64,000 bases of DNA from Strigamia acuminata (GCA_949358305.1 OX442314.1:34405608-34469607), one strand, 5' to 3'. Positions 23,260 through 34,955 are shown, counted from the first letter of the stretch. Numbers and translations are program-made. Notes: a model not told the origin generated them from the sequence alone.

Positions 23260-23500
23260 ATTTCGATCGGATTGAAATAAACGAAAACTTACACAATACT
23301 TAAATGCACATTGAAGTAGCAGATAATTTCCACAGAGAACAACTTAATTCGAACTGAAAATCTAGTTCAAATATCGCCATCAACGAACAAAACCGGAGAC
23401 GAAGCAAACGTGGCGAGCAGAACAAAGAAAAGAATTCATTCTACGGGGTCTACAGTTGTCAACACGGAAAATTATTTACGAGTAGAACGAATCTTCGATG
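23260..23500. repeat. Dispersed repeat, pair with 34660-34865
   Basis: The shared landmarks are cattctacgggg, aacacgga and gagtagaacgaatc, with matching spacing, preceded by attccacagagaac / attccacagaaacg. It is non-coding and may be the end of an LTR or a LINE 3' region. Confidence 0.5.
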
Positions 23501-23944
23501 CTGAAGATTTAAAACGTCATGACCTGATCAAATGACGATTGTGTCATGTAAAAGTTGGTGATTTTCAAAGTTGAAGAAAAAATAAATATATTCTAACTGT
23601 ACGGATAATATTGAATTTTAACCAAACGAAATCATCAACTTTCCATAGTAAAATTTAACGAAATTTTCAGAGATAAAATTAAAACTGGAATATTTATGAA
23701 CTCATCAGAGCACAATGATTGTCGATGGTGAGCAAGTATTTCTGTGCCGCGTTCAACCAGTGCTCACACAGGCGCCTCCGACATGTCCTTGAAGTTGTCT
23801 AAAACCCATCAAAAGGATTTGCTAAGAAATGAGTATTAAAAATGTCTTCATTTTGTGCATTGGTATTCCCTCGGTCTCTCACTGTCAACTTACTCGTTAG
23901 CGATCCACATTGTTCTTTCCTTCACTTATTTGCCAAATTTCTTA

Positions 23945-24542
23945 CAAGGAGACCGCAAGAGTGTGTAATCCACAATTGTTAAAATTGTTTGTAAATAAAG
24001 CATTGACATCACCTAAACAATCTATTTTTTTTTATAATTTTAATTATATTAAATTAATTAATTAAAATTTTTTAAAAAAAATATAAAATAACAAACATTA
24101 ACTTTACTGCTAAAAATAAAGAAAAAATAAAAGTAAAAATTTTCACCGACAACAGGATTTGAACCTGTGTGGAAAGATTCCTGATTCACTACCTTAACCA
24201 CTGAGCCACCACAACACACTATTGTTGCTTCATGCAGGCAGTCATGTTGGTGAACAAAGTTGTGATGTCATATGTCATGTGATATCAAATTACCTGGGTT
24301 CCAGAGTAAGGTTTGAACAGGCTAATTACCAAATGTAGTGCTACACTTGACCTTTTTACTCAAAATATCAAAAAATGGTGTTTCAACACACAGTAAGGAA
24401 TCCTGTGTGTTGTTACTGTTTGTAACAATGTGAGAGAGAGGTGCATTTTAATATGAGAAAAATAGATTGTTTAGGTGATGTCAATGCTTTATTTACAAAC
24501 AATTTTAACAATTGTGGATTACACACTCTTGCGGTCTCCTTG
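23945..24542. mobile_element. 598-bp element with perfect 85-bp inverted repeats and TTA flanks
   Basis: The left arm 23945-24029 starts CAAGGAGACCGCAAGAGTG. Its reverse complement forms 24458-24542, with no mismatch that I can see. TTA lies directly outside both ends (23942-23944 and 24543-24545), which fits a 3-bp target duplication as in PIF/Harbinger-type elements. There is no transposase inside. The centre holds a tRNA-like sequence on the - strand. Confidence 0.75.
24144..24217 (-). tRNA. tRNA-like sequence, probably not functional
   Basis: Read on the - strand it has an A-box-like TGGCTCAGTGGTTAAGG and a perfect B-box GGTTCAAATCC inside a paired T arm (ACAGG/CCTGT). The 7-bp acceptor stem and the D stem do not pair well, and no clear anticodon arm forms. 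It is best read as a tRNA-derived (SINE-like) segment captured inside the inverted-repeat element, not a working tRNA gene. Confidence 0.4.
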
Positions 24543-25026
24543 TTAGTTAGTTTCACTACAAAACTTGTTAGAGCTTTTATAATCCAGCAAAAAAAATTCC
24601 GTATGTACCCATAGGTTACATTATCTTATAAGAAAGAACAGGATGTAGCCCCTATGATTCCGTGGGAAGCGCGATGAAACGCTATATCATGCTAGAATGA
24701 GGAATTCTCCTCAGTCTGAACCAAACCCTGAACACTGAAACAATCTGCATGAGCACACTTGAAAACACCACATTTCTTGTTTGAATTTTAACTAATCATT
24801 TTAATGTGTAGTGCTGCCTTCTCATTGGCTGGCTCCAACGTTGAGTTCTTTTTGCTGTTTTAAATGCTTAAAACATTCTTGTTATATATTGATGTTAAAT
24901 ATTAAGCTGAAGTATCTTCTGTGGTCCTTTTGGTCATTTTGTCGAATACACATTAATATACGTAATTAGTTGGTCAATTTAATACATTATATTTTTACAG
25001 GTCAATTTATATTTTTTACCTTTCAG
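24543..25026. other. No gene recognised; upstream flank of the unknown-family copy
   Basis: This is AT-rich sequence ending in a T/C-rich tract and tttcag at 25021-25026, which may be the acceptor of a 5' exon of the following gene. Confidence 0.35.
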
Positions 25027-25854
25027 TTATGGCTCAAGGGAACGAAGAAGGAAACTTGGAACTCTGGGTTCAGAAACAGTTGTGTGAATTGGAGATTAAA
25101 TTGGACAAAGCAAAGTCAAATTGTTGAGTGAATGGTAAAATTTTCATTTTTTTTTAAACGCAATACCGATAGTTTTGAATTTCCATTCATAGGACAAATC
25201 GGGAGAATCAATTGATAACCAAGCAAGCAGAATGGGAGGAAAATTTTTTTAAAACTATAGACGAAGATTTCGCATCAGCGAAAGAGATTTTTGGATAAAT
25301 TGGACAAAGCAAAGTCAAATTACACTAAAGAGAAGGATACTATTATTCAAGAATGGATGAAAACATTAAAGACCCGCTTTTACCGTTTTCTTAAATGCTG
25401 GAAAGAAAAAGACTGCAAAGTCAAAGAGAAACGTGTTGACGATGAAACCGAATTTCAAAAAAGAATCAACGCGGGTTTGGAGATATTACTAAAACGATAT
25501 TAGTACAATACATGCTTTCTGAAGTGTACTTTCGTTATTATTATATACAAATTTAAGCCGTATTTTTTTTATTACAGTTCGATAACTATTGAAGAGCTGC
25601 TGGACTTAATTCCAAATCTGTTAAATCGTTTTGATATAAAACCGGAAATCACCGAATCTTTTATCAAAAATGTAAAAAGATACATATGTAACAGATATCG
25701 ATTAGCATACAAATGTGATCTTAAGACGGCAATGCGAAGTCACAAGTTTAGTTTACTTAGTCTAACCGAAGAACTTAAAAGCAATCTGAAGACTCAGATC
25801 CACATCAATATCAATATTTCACAATCAAGCTCGATATCTAAAATGACATTATAA
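25027..25854 (+). pseudogene. Best preserved copy of the unknown multi-exon family (coiled-coil plus helical exon)
   Basis: After an acceptor at 25026, ATG 25029 opens MAQGNEEGNLELWVQKQLCE and continues to LDKAKSN, then a TGA at 25125-25127. A second piece after cattcatag (25193) encodes NQLITKQAEWEENFFKTI. A third, restarting with a direct repeat of the LDKAKSN sequence at 25299, is open to 25503 and very rich in Lys/Glu with heptad-like spacing (KDTIIQEWMKTLKTRFYRF). A separate exon begins at 25578 after attacag and is open for 92 codons to 25854 (TIEELLDLIPNLLNRF, ITESFIKNVKRYICNRYR). The coiled-coil part is damaged but the last exon is intact. I see no known domain. Fragments of the same gene lie at 1-150 and 27780-27980. 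Confidence 0.45.
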
Positions 25855-26200
25855 AATGAGGCCCCAACATTCCCAACTTCGAAATAATAAAAATACCACA
25901 AGCAAGCGTTTCCTTTTGCGGTGACCCGGTACACAAGAAATATCCTGGGATTGGTAAATTTCTGTGCGAGTCAGAGCCATTAAGAATTTTAAATAAGATA
26001 AAGATAGAGAGATAAGTTGTGATGGCACCACCCCATTTGTGGACAAGGCCACTTGTGCACAAATTATTGTGGGATTAAGAAGTAAGGGTGGTTGAGACAG
26101 CTTCAAGAAACCAGCAACGATCGACGATGAAGTTTGGAGAGTAATCAACAGTCCAGACATCCGTGCAATTGGATACGCATAAAAACACCAGAAAGAACTT
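25855..26200 (+). repeat. Module C and INSPDIRAIGYA exon, copy
   Basis: This matches 12430-12700: the CESEPLRILNKIKI stretch, the CAQIIVG stretch and the INSPDIRAIGYA stretch follow in the same order. It is broken by stops. The Gypsy fragment at 26205 begins abruptly inside the last module. Confidence 0.5.
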
Positions 26201-26204
26201 CTGC

Positions 26205-26914
26205 CGGGCTGGCCAATGCAATGTATTTGACACTGTTAGACTTGAGGCAGGCCTATCAACAAATTCCATTAACTGTCCGCTCATCATTGTTGATGGCGAT
26301 CAACACCCACCGAGGTCTTATGGCGGTTACGCGGTTGCCTTTCGGCACTGCACCGTTTTCGGGGATTTTTCAGCGCATAGTGGATGGCATTTTTCGGGGT
26401 GTGCCCTGGGTTTCCGTCTATCAGGACGACATACTCGTGGCGACCCCGACCTTGGAGTTACATCTCCACACTTTGGTCCTAGTATTTGACAAACTAGCCA
26501 ACAAGGGCTTGAGTGTCGCGTGATAAATGTCAATTGGTGAAAACCAGTGTCCAATATTTGGGTCACCTTTTGACACAACAGGACATAACCCCTGCCCTTT
26601 CTAAGGTGCAGGCTTTTCTAAGCTGCCCTTCACCTACAACTGTCACCACACTCAAGTCCTTCCTTGGCATGGTTGTATACTATGCCTCCTACGTTCCGCG
26701 CATGGCCCATTTCTCCGCTCCCCTCTACGCGCTTTTGCAGAAGGAAGCGGAATGGGTGTGGGGCCCTAAGCAACAGGCAGCTTTTCAACAATTAAAAGAC
26801 ATCTTAGCTTCGCCAGAGGTTCTCACTTATTACGATTTGAACAAACCATTGTTGCTGATTTGTGATGCATCTCTATACGGCCTTGGAGCCGTCCTTGCAC
26901 ACAAATCGTTTTGA
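26205..26914 (+). mobile_element. Gypsy reverse transcriptase and RNase H fragment (second family)
   Basis: The frame reads YLTLLDLRQAYQQIPL, TRLPFGTAPFSGIFQ and VSVYQDDILVA. YQDD is the catalytic box. After a +1 shift near 26520 it continues in the frame 26513-26914: YLGHLLTQQDITP, LKSFLGMVVYYASYVPRM and LLICDASLYGLGAVLAH, the start of RNase H. The wording differs from the fragments at 29539 and 32035, so it belongs to another Gypsy family. It is cut off at both ends. Confidence 0.85.
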
Positions 26915-27289
26915 CATAAAATTAAACATAAAAAACCAAACAGGTCGAGATATTTTGTACGTTGTGTGAAGATAGATGTTGTAACGAGTCTGTTTACTAC
27001 GCCAAGTATTTTTGGCAAGCCATCTTGTTATATTTGCTGCAAGAATTCATCAGATCGTAGTAATTTTACACATTTTCATTACCTACGTTTACGTCCGACT
27101 TAAACGTATTATTTTGATGACGCGCTGTGATTGGTTGAAAGCTAACTATGTCGGTTCGTTCCGTCAACGTAAGTTTTCTCAAATCGATGTTTTCGAGGTG
27201 TTTTTCCTAACCTAACCTGATCTGTTTTTAGCAAAGTAGAGAAAACTGGTTTTTTTTTTTTCAATGTTTATCAATGTTTTTTATCAATC

Positions 27290-28400
27290 ACCGAATCTTT
27301 TATCAAACATGTAAAAACATATATGTAACAGATATGTTTTTCATATAGAAGAAGCTGCTCATAAAATTATTTTCCATGTCCCAGAGTCAAACGAAATTTT
27401 TAAACCAAAATTCCTTTCTCAAGGAGTGTTACGTCGGTATATGGAGATTTGGAATATTAAAACTAACGGTTGCACCAGAGTGGAGCAATTGCAAAAAAGA
27501 ATCTCACATTATTGGGCAGAACATCCAACCGTAACAATGCTGCCAGAAAGTATGCAACAAGTATTCCAGAATTAAGAAAATACGACTACGCAATATTATT
27601 TAAAACCAGGTGTTTGAAAGACTCAAGTATCGCCCGATCGAATTACTTCAAGAAGGTTTGACGCAGTGGATACGTTTCACGCTTAGCATGTTGACATGGG
27701 CGTTGAATTTGAAGAAAGATAAAGGTAGAGAAATAAGTTGTCCGGATACATATGCAAAATTAAATTTGTAAATTTACTGTATTGTTTTTTATTCCAGTTC
27801 GATACTATTGAAGAACTGCTGGAATTGATTCCAAATCTGTTAAATCGTTTTGACATAAAACCAGAAATCACCGAATATTTTATCAAACATGTAAAAAGAT
27901 ATATGTAACAGATATCGATGGGCTTATAAATGTGATCCTAAGACGGCAATGCGAAGTCACACAAGCAAAGACAAGAAACAAGGAATAAGAAATATCCTGG
28001 GATTGGTAAATTTCTGTGCGAGTCAGAGCCATTAAAAATTTTAAATAAGATAAAGATAGATAGGTTGTGGTGGCACCACTCCGTTTATGGACAAGACCAT
28101 TTGTGCACAAATTATTGTGGGATCCTGTTGTAGGTAAGAATGGTTGAGATAGCTTCACAAAACCAATATTGACTAAAATCAATTCATTTATATTTTTAAA
28201 AAAAAAACTATTCTTTATGTAATATTTCTTGTTTTTCATATAGAAGCTGCTCATAAAATCATTTTTCACGTCCCGGAATCAAACAAAATTTTTAAACCAA
28301 AATTCCTTTCTCAAGGAGTGCTACGACGTTATATAGAGATTTGCAATATACCAGAGTGGATCAATTTCAGAAAAGAATATCACATTATTGGACAGAAGTG
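27290..28400 (+). repeat. Scrambled unknown-family modules (SAP-like, helical, C)
   Basis: In order: a short helical-module piece (27290-27330), a SAP-like exon (27340-27575), a piece encoding TRCLKDSSI (27600-27690), the helical exon with its acceptor ttttttattccag at 27797 and a 1-bp deletion after it, module C (28000-28150), then the SAP-like exon again (28240-28400). The arrangement differs from the other copies. Confidence 0.5.
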
Positions 28401-29520
28401 ACCCAGACTCATGGGACCACCAGATAGAATGGACACCAGATTGAATAAAGAAAGCTGAAAGAATGGATCCCAGCACTAATTTAATCTTTGCAATGTATAA
28501 TATTTTCCTATTCGAGTAAACCAAATACCACAAACCCACACTTGAAGAAAACAGCTCAAATATTCACAATAAATGAGCATAGAAAAATGGCACCAGAATT
28601 CAAGAGACACACAGCAAGACACTTGGTTTAGTGGCCAGGAAATCGAGGACACTGAACTAGACCAATGAAGTGGACAATGGCGAGGAACCGACTATTTTTT
28701 TGCAGAGAATTAAATACACATTTAGATTTGCTTATGTGTCTTACCATACGAGTAAATGAGGGATTTCCAAGACATAAGAGATTTCCAATACAGGACCCAA
28801 GATTGCAGAACTGCACATCAATGGTCAAGAAAATGGGGATTTGCATTTGGAACAAGGTGTGTGTGCAAACAAGCAATTTTAAAGCATTTTCTAGAGTTTG
28901 TCAAGAAAATATTCTGCTAACAATTTTAAATAAAAAAGTCACACATTTACAAATACTTTCGTGTCAATTCAAATTCAGATTAGGCCTAAAATCGAATGCA
29001 AACTGCAATTCTATGCAAACCAATATTGACTAAGATCAATTCAAACCATCCACGCAAAATCCAATCCTGATCCAGTATTCCAATTCTTTGGTTATAGATT
29101 GATAAAATAAAATTCTGTAGAAATAGGATTAAAAAACGAATGGAAATTGTAAAAAAGAACGAACCGAAAAAGAAACAAAACCACCGATGCAAATGGAATA
29201 GAAATGGAATGCACGAAATGGAAGGCAGAGAAACCACGCGACTGTTGCTACTGTTGGTTGCTAAGCCGACGAAAGAGCATCCGTTATTGTTTCACAACAC
29301 TCGTTCTCACCAGAGCGGCACTGCAAGTGACGGCTGTCGTTGCAAATTTTCAATTTCCAATGATAAATACAAATTTCGAGTAAAGAATACAAAATGAATC
29401 GTTAAGCACTAAAAACAAAACAAAAAATCAATTTAACCCCAAACATAACATAAAATAAAAGCCAACAAACCTCGACTTGCTTTATATCTAAAGCTCAAAC
29501 AAAATTTTAAGCCGTCGTTC
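28400..29520 (+). repeat. Dispersed repeat block E-F-G-H, copy 5
   Basis: This matches 690-1960 closely. It includes the integrase tail remnant (RELN..LDL-type, 28690-28740), the AATAAA at about 28928 and the cgcgactgttgctactgttg segment at about 29237. It runs into a Gypsy reverse transcriptase fragment at 29539. Confidence 0.6.
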
Positions 29521-29538
29521 ATATTCGTATTTAAGCCA

Positions 29539-30246
29539 ATTAAGTTCTCCCGGTGGGCCACGCCGCTGGTGCATGTCCGAAAGAAGGCTGGAACGGTCCG
29601 TCTCTGCGGAGACTACCGTAGCACAATGAATCCAGTGCTCCAACCCGACCCATATCGTCATGCCAATTTGCTCAAAGATTGATGCATTAACGAGAATAAC
29701 TCCGCCAAAGGATATAAAGGAGTTAAGGACATTTCTGGGGATTGTCAATTTTTATTCGGTTTTCATTGAACATCTGGCCGAATTGGCAGCCCCATTTTAT
29801 GAGCTATTATGCATGAGAATAGAGTGGATGTGGACCGACCGGAGACAAGAGGCTTTTATGGCAATTAAAGGCGCGCTGACCACTGCACCTATTTTGCAGT
29901 TCTATAGTTTAGATAGAGCGTTGGTTTTGGCTACAGACGCATCCCCTTTTGGAGTCGGCGCCGTTTTGTCCCACCTCGACGAACGGGGCAATGAACAGCC
30001 AGTCGCGTACGACTCAGATCACTGAGTGGGGCTGAACAAAATTACGCCCACTTGGATAAAAAAGCACTTGCGATAATTTTCGCGATTAAAAAATGTAATG
30101 TGTACCTCCAAGGCACGCATTTTATCGTCTACACCGATCATAAACCGTTGCTAAGAATTTTTGGCCAAAAATTTTTTGCCAAAGCAACGCAGGAAGATGT
30201 GGTTTTGCAACAGGTGGGTGGCCCACGCTTTACGGATTGGAGATAA
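29539..30246 (+). mobile_element. Gypsy reverse transcriptase and RNase H, internally deleted
   Basis: The start is the RT fingers (WATPLVHVRKKAGTVRLCGDYRS). It then jumps at about 29690 to the region after the active site (IKELRTFLGIVNFYSVFIEH) and RNase H (LVLATDASPFGVGAVLSHL, LDKKALAIIFAIKKCNVYL, IVYTDHKPLL). The palm with YxDD is missing. Frames change between 30025 and 30052. Confidence 0.85.
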
Positions 30247-30339
30247 GGATTTGTTACTGTCATCACCCGTGTAGAAATTATATGGGGTAAAGCTTGATGA
30301 ATTATCTCTATTGCGGGGAATCATGTTGTGAGGAGAAAG

Positions 30340-30730
30340 AGTGGTGATTCCACTTTGCGTCCGAAAATGTTAAAGCTTTTGCACGAGGGTCATCCAAGCA
30401 TTGTTATCATGAAGCAGCGGGCACGTCATCTTGTTTGGTGGCCAGGCATGAATTTGGAGATAGTGAACTTTGTCAAAGGCTGTGTAATGTGAGGGCAGAA
30501 TAGAACACTACCGGCACAGGCACCTTTTATTTCGGGGAGATCAAACTCCAGCTCGACTCTTTTTGAGCAGAGAGTTGAGCACACATTTGGATTTAGTGCG
30601 CCCAAAGAAGTACCACCGAGAGGCTTTGAGCACACCACCGGGGATTCGCCAGCTAGGAGTCGGTGAAACAGTGTGGTATAAGTCGTTTCCGGAGACTAAA
30701 CCTCCGTGGCAGGCAGGAATCGGGCCCAGG
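30340..30730 (+). mobile_element. Gypsy integrase zinc-binding and C-terminal remnants
   Basis: 30361-30490 encodes LHEGHPSIVIMKQRARHLVWWPGM followed by VKGCVM and a stop in place of the last zinc Cys, an H2C2-type integrase N-terminus. The catalytic core is missing. 30540-30720 encodes RELSTHLDLVRPKKY and GETVWYKSFPETKPPWQAG, the C-terminal GPY/F-like part. This identifies the RELNTHLDL remnants in blocks elsewhere as integrase tails. Confidence 0.7.
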
Positions 30731-31010
30731 TGAAGCCCAAAAATCGGGCCCCGGCGAAGCGCACCCGCAAGACCGCGGCCGAAGAAGCCAAAGCAGAAAC
30801 AATTGGAGAAGCTCGTTTTAAGAAAAGAGTTTCAAAATGTTTCGAATACTCTGAATATACAAAAACTAATGAAACGCGTAGAATATTTATTTCAGCAAAA
30901 AAATTACCTTTCTGCAGATCCAGAAAAATGGACAAGTCAGCATATAATTTTTATTTTTATAAATTCATAACCGTTCAGTGCAATACAAGAATTAGGTAAA
31001 AGAAAGAACT
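30706..31010 (+). other. Basic ORF, 97 codons, unassigned
   Basis: An ATG at 30706 opens a frame rich in Arg, Lys and Ala (AGRNRAQVKPKNRAPAKRTR). A competing frame through the same DNA gives KLMKRVEYLFQQKNYLSAD-like helical text. It is not clear which, if either, is real. It lies directly after the Gypsy integrase end. Confidence 0.25.
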
Positions 31011-31109
31011 TAATAAGAGGTTAAGTATGATTTCTTCAAATTTTTATAATTTAAACACTTCTTCACTTAAAAGTAAAAAAAAAAATCGGACATTATGCCA
31101 CCCATTTTC

Positions 31110-31232
31110 AGGGCCAACCAAGTGGAAGAGCGATTCAAGACCACTAATCAGCGAGGGCGTGAAACTAGCGCTTTAGCTGAAAAAATTCTTAGAAGAGCTG
31201 CGACATCAAAAGACCAATACACCCCATTTGTA
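31110..31232 (+). other. Exon-like ORF after a good acceptor
   Basis: cacccattttcag at about 31100-31112 is followed by an open frame reading ANQVEERFKTTNQRG and ALAEKILRRAATSK. The amphipathic, charged text looks coding. No partner exon was found and the frame runs into the SAP-like block at 31240. Confidence 0.3.
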
Positions 31233-31239
31233 TTTAAAA

Positions 31240-32034
31240 AAAAACTATTCTTTTTGTAATATTTCTTGTTTTTCATATAGAAGCTGCTCATAAAATCATT
31301 TTTCACGTCCCGGAGTCAAACGAAATTTTTAAACCAAAATTCCTTTCTCAAGGAGTGCTACGACGTTATATGGAGATTTGCAATATTAAAACTAACGGTT
31401 GCACCAGAGTGGATCAATTACAGAAAAAAATATCCCAGTATTGGGTTGACCATCCAACCATAACGATGCTGCCAGAAAGTATGCAACAAGTATTCCAGGA
31501 TTAAGAAAATACGACTATGCAATATTACCGCCTGTACATGGCGAATTAGAAAAGGTTTTGCTTTTATATTATACATTTCATTTTTTCATTGGGTTCGGTT
31601 TAGCAGAGAGAACAACCAAGAGAGCTAGGTCTAAACCTTCGTGCAAGCAAGGAGAGAACTGGAGTCAACCATTGTTTCTTCGAATGCGAGCATAGATGGA
31701 GACCAAATATTACAAGAAAAATGTGCCAGAACTGATTCACTAAATCATGCATGGTTAAATTTAACACCAAGTTAACTTCGAGAATACGACCAAAGTACAG
31801 TCTTCATTTTTCATTACTTCTCATACCTATCAATTAATTTTATTTCGAGAAAAAGGTACTTTTGTTCTCTATCCCAATTAAATAAGATAGAGAGATAAGT
31901 TGTGGCGGCACCACTCCGTGCACAAATTATTGTGGGATCCTGTTGTAGGTAAGAATGGTTGAGATAGCTTCAGAAAACCAGCAAAAACAGTGCAGGGCCT
32001 ACCAAGGCTACCACAGCAAAGGAAGAGATCAATA
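31240..32034 (+). repeat. SAP-like exon plus block E and C/D modules, copy
   Basis: 31273-31503 is the SAP-like exon copy with acceptor tttttcatatag. 31540-31850 is block E. 31870-32030 is a shortened C-D block. It closely matches 11736-12300. Confidence 0.55.
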
Positions 32035-32613
32035 CACAGAAGGGCTTAATGGCGGTTACACGCCTACCCTTTGGGACGATGCCCTTTGCCGGAAAATTCC
32101 AGCGTATTATTGTGACTGTGTTAGATGTTGTGGTAAGAATTTTTATATACCTTGCCAGTTGCCACATGGTCGTTGGACGAAATTTTTAAACAACTTATGG
32201 ACAGAGGTTTACGTTTGGCGCGTGAAAAATGTGCATTTTGTAAGTCGAAATTGGATTTTTTAGGTTTCAGCGTGAGCGAAAAGGGAATGGAACCCATTGC
32301 ATCTAAAGTTGAGGCAGTTGTCGCCATTCCACCAGCAAAGGATGTGAAGCAACTGCGGACCTTTTTGGGTATGGTGGCGTTCTATTCAGTGTTCGTCCCG
32401 AGGTTGGTTGACCGCACTGCAGCTCTGTATGAGTTATTGTGTGCAGATGCAGAGTGGAGATGGACGGGACGTAGACAGGAAGCTTTTGTGGAAATTAAGA
32501 AGGCTTTGACTAGAGCACCTAGACTAACTTTTTATGATTTACAGCGACCACTGACCATTGCAGCTGACGCCTCTCCGTTTGGAGTTGGAACCGTGTTAGC
32601 ACACCTTGATTAA
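32035..32613 (+). mobile_element. Gypsy reverse transcriptase and RNase H fragment
   Basis: The RT palm start TRLPFGTMPFAGKFQRI is followed by a deletion that removes the YxDD box. Then comes an open frame 32152-32613: KCAFCKSKLDFLGFSVSEKG, LRTFLGMVAFYSVFVPRLV and LTIAADASPFGVGTVLAHLD. It belongs to the same family as 29539-30246. It ends in RNase H at a TAA. Confidence 0.85.
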
Positions 32614-32639
32614 GCAGACCGCGAGTTACTCGTAGTCCT

Positions 32640-33850
32640 TAACAAGATTGGTCGAGGCAACCAAATTACAAGCTAGCGTTCCCTTTTGCGGTGACACCCT
32701 AGACAAGAAATTTCCTGGGATTGGTAAATTTCTGTGTGAGTCAAAGCCATTAAGAATTTTAAATAAGATAGAGAGATAAGTTGTGGTGGCACCACTCCGT
32801 TTGTGGACAAGGCATTTGTGCACAAATTATTGTGGGATTAAGAAGTAAGGGTGGTTGAGACAGCTTCAAGAAACCAGCAGCAGCAGCAGAAAAGACACCA
32901 AAAACAGTGCAGGGCACCAACGTCAATTGAAGCACAGCAAAGGAATGATCAGAAAAAGAATAAGAAAACGTTTTGTTTTTATATCATACATTTCATTTTT
33001 TCATTAGGCTGGGTTTACATACAGCAGAGAGAACAGCCAAGAGAGCTAGGTCTAAACCTTCCTGCAAACAAAGAGAGAACTGGAGCCAACCATTGTTTCT
33101 CCGAATGTGAGCATGGATGGAGACCAAAAATTACAACTCGGCAAATGTGTTAGAACTGACCCACTAAATCATACATTTACAGGTTAAATTTAACACCAAG
33201 TTATTTAGGAGTAAAAGGAAAGGATAAGACCAGTTCAGGCTAAAGTGAAGGCATTGGACCACCAGATAGAATGGATACCTGATTGAATAAAGAAAAGTGA
33301 AAGAATGGATCCCAGCACTAATTTAGTCTTTGCAAAGTATAATATTTTGCAGCACAATTATCTTACATGCTCACGAATGGTTAAGAAAATGGGGATTTGC
33401 GTTTGGAACAATGAATGTGTGCAATTTCAAAGTATTTTCTAGACGTAATACTCAGCTATTGAAAGGAAAAAGATTTCACCTCCATTTTGGAGCAAGGGAA
33501 AAGTTTTGTAGAAGAAATCTTGCACGGAAGATATACCATGCCTGTAGTACTAGGAAAGGAACCAGTAGGGTATCAATTACCAATTGAAAACCAAAAAACG
33601 TAAAATAACAAGAGTTTTCCAAGTTCAAGTGAAATTATTATAGTGGATACCGGTCAGCAAGTCAAACAGAAAAATTCATGACAATTGGCAAATGCTGCAC
33701 ACTTACATAAGGAGTGCAGACCTACAAATACCAAAATTATTTCAACCAGAGCTCTCTTTTAGCATTACCCAGGGGTGACCACAAGGAGGTAGAAAGTTGG
33801 ATTTTACATCCCCACTTTCAAATAGGCAGAATTATGGATAAAAATACCCA
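32640..33850 (+). repeat. Block C-D-E copy 6 and unknown-protein tail
   Basis: 32680-33310 repeats 170-790. From 33470 the text matches the broken unknown protein at 7150-7530: a frame reading FVEEILHGRYTMPVVLGKEP, then HFQIGRIMDK-type text. Stops are present throughout. Confidence 0.5.
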
Positions 33851-33999
33851 ACCATCGGCATGTTTCTTTATACAAAGCCTGATTTAAGCCTAATTTAGAA
33901 TCACGCTTGAGAATTAATTATCTGTCAGTTTCCACATCGTTTTTGCTCGTTTTACCGCATTTTTTCCTTATTCGCACAAGCTTGTTCTAATCACAGCCT

Positions 34000-34870
34000 A
34001 AAATAAAACACGTTTTTTAAAACAGATTTCAACCTGGATTTCCGCACGAACGGCGCAACTCAACCGAAGCCAACACACGCAATGAAAAGAAAACAAGCGC
34101 GGAAACCATGGCAACCAAAGTAACCAACAAAACAATACCACGAAACTATAAAACGTGCCTTGGCGAAAAACGAGTGCATCGAATACTTGCAACAGACAAA
34201 ATAAAATAAAAATTAATTCACACAAGAATCAAAAATGGAAAAAAATTTTAACAGAAAAACGCACTTTTGGACTACCAAATCAAACTGATCGATTAAAGTA
34301 AAATTAGAAATGAGAAGTAAGAGATTTTAAACGATAAATGTGGCCAACAGGAAGAATAAAACCAGAAATCAGAATTCCAACCTTAATACTCGTTGAATCA
34401 CGAACAACCATTATTCGTCAACATGGCGGTAAACAACAACAACATGCGTTCTTTCGTTTCCGAGTAAAAAAAAAACTTAAAATTCAATTTCAAAAAACTC
34501 AAGAGTGCTAAATGCCACCATTAAAACAAAATAAATCGAATATTCTGCTCCCAACACGGAATACACAATCGGCAGCGTGAGAGATGAAAAGACGAGCAAC
34601 GACCGCCTTCGTGCCTTAATGCTTCGATCAGAATCGAAGAAATGAAATTTTAAAAAATACCTAAATGTACAGTGAAGAAAAACAGGAATATTCAAAGCGG
34701 ATAAATTCCACAGAAACGAACCCAAATCAAACTAAAATGCAAGTTTAAACATCGCCGTGAAGATGAAGAACAAACCAAGCCCGGAACAAAGATCCAAATC
34801 ATTCTACGGGGTTCACATTGCTAAACACGGAGGATGTCTTAAGAGTAGAACGAATCCTTGTTAAATAAAA
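34000..34870. repeat. Non-coding repeat-like DNA, right part paired with 23260-23500
   Basis: 34660-34865 carries the same landmarks as 23260-23480 (cattctacgggg, aacacgga, agagtagaacgaatc). The rest is AT-rich with no gene. Confidence 0.4.
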
Positions 34871-34955
34871 AATTATTTATTTATTTGATTTGCAATAAGA
34901 AACGTAAATTTCCCAAATTAACTTTTTAATGTTTTCTAACGATAAATGTAACTTT

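Noticed and set aside
24144-24217. A functional tRNA gene
   Set aside because: The B box is perfect, but the acceptor, D and anticodon stems do not pair. It lies within an inverted-repeat element.
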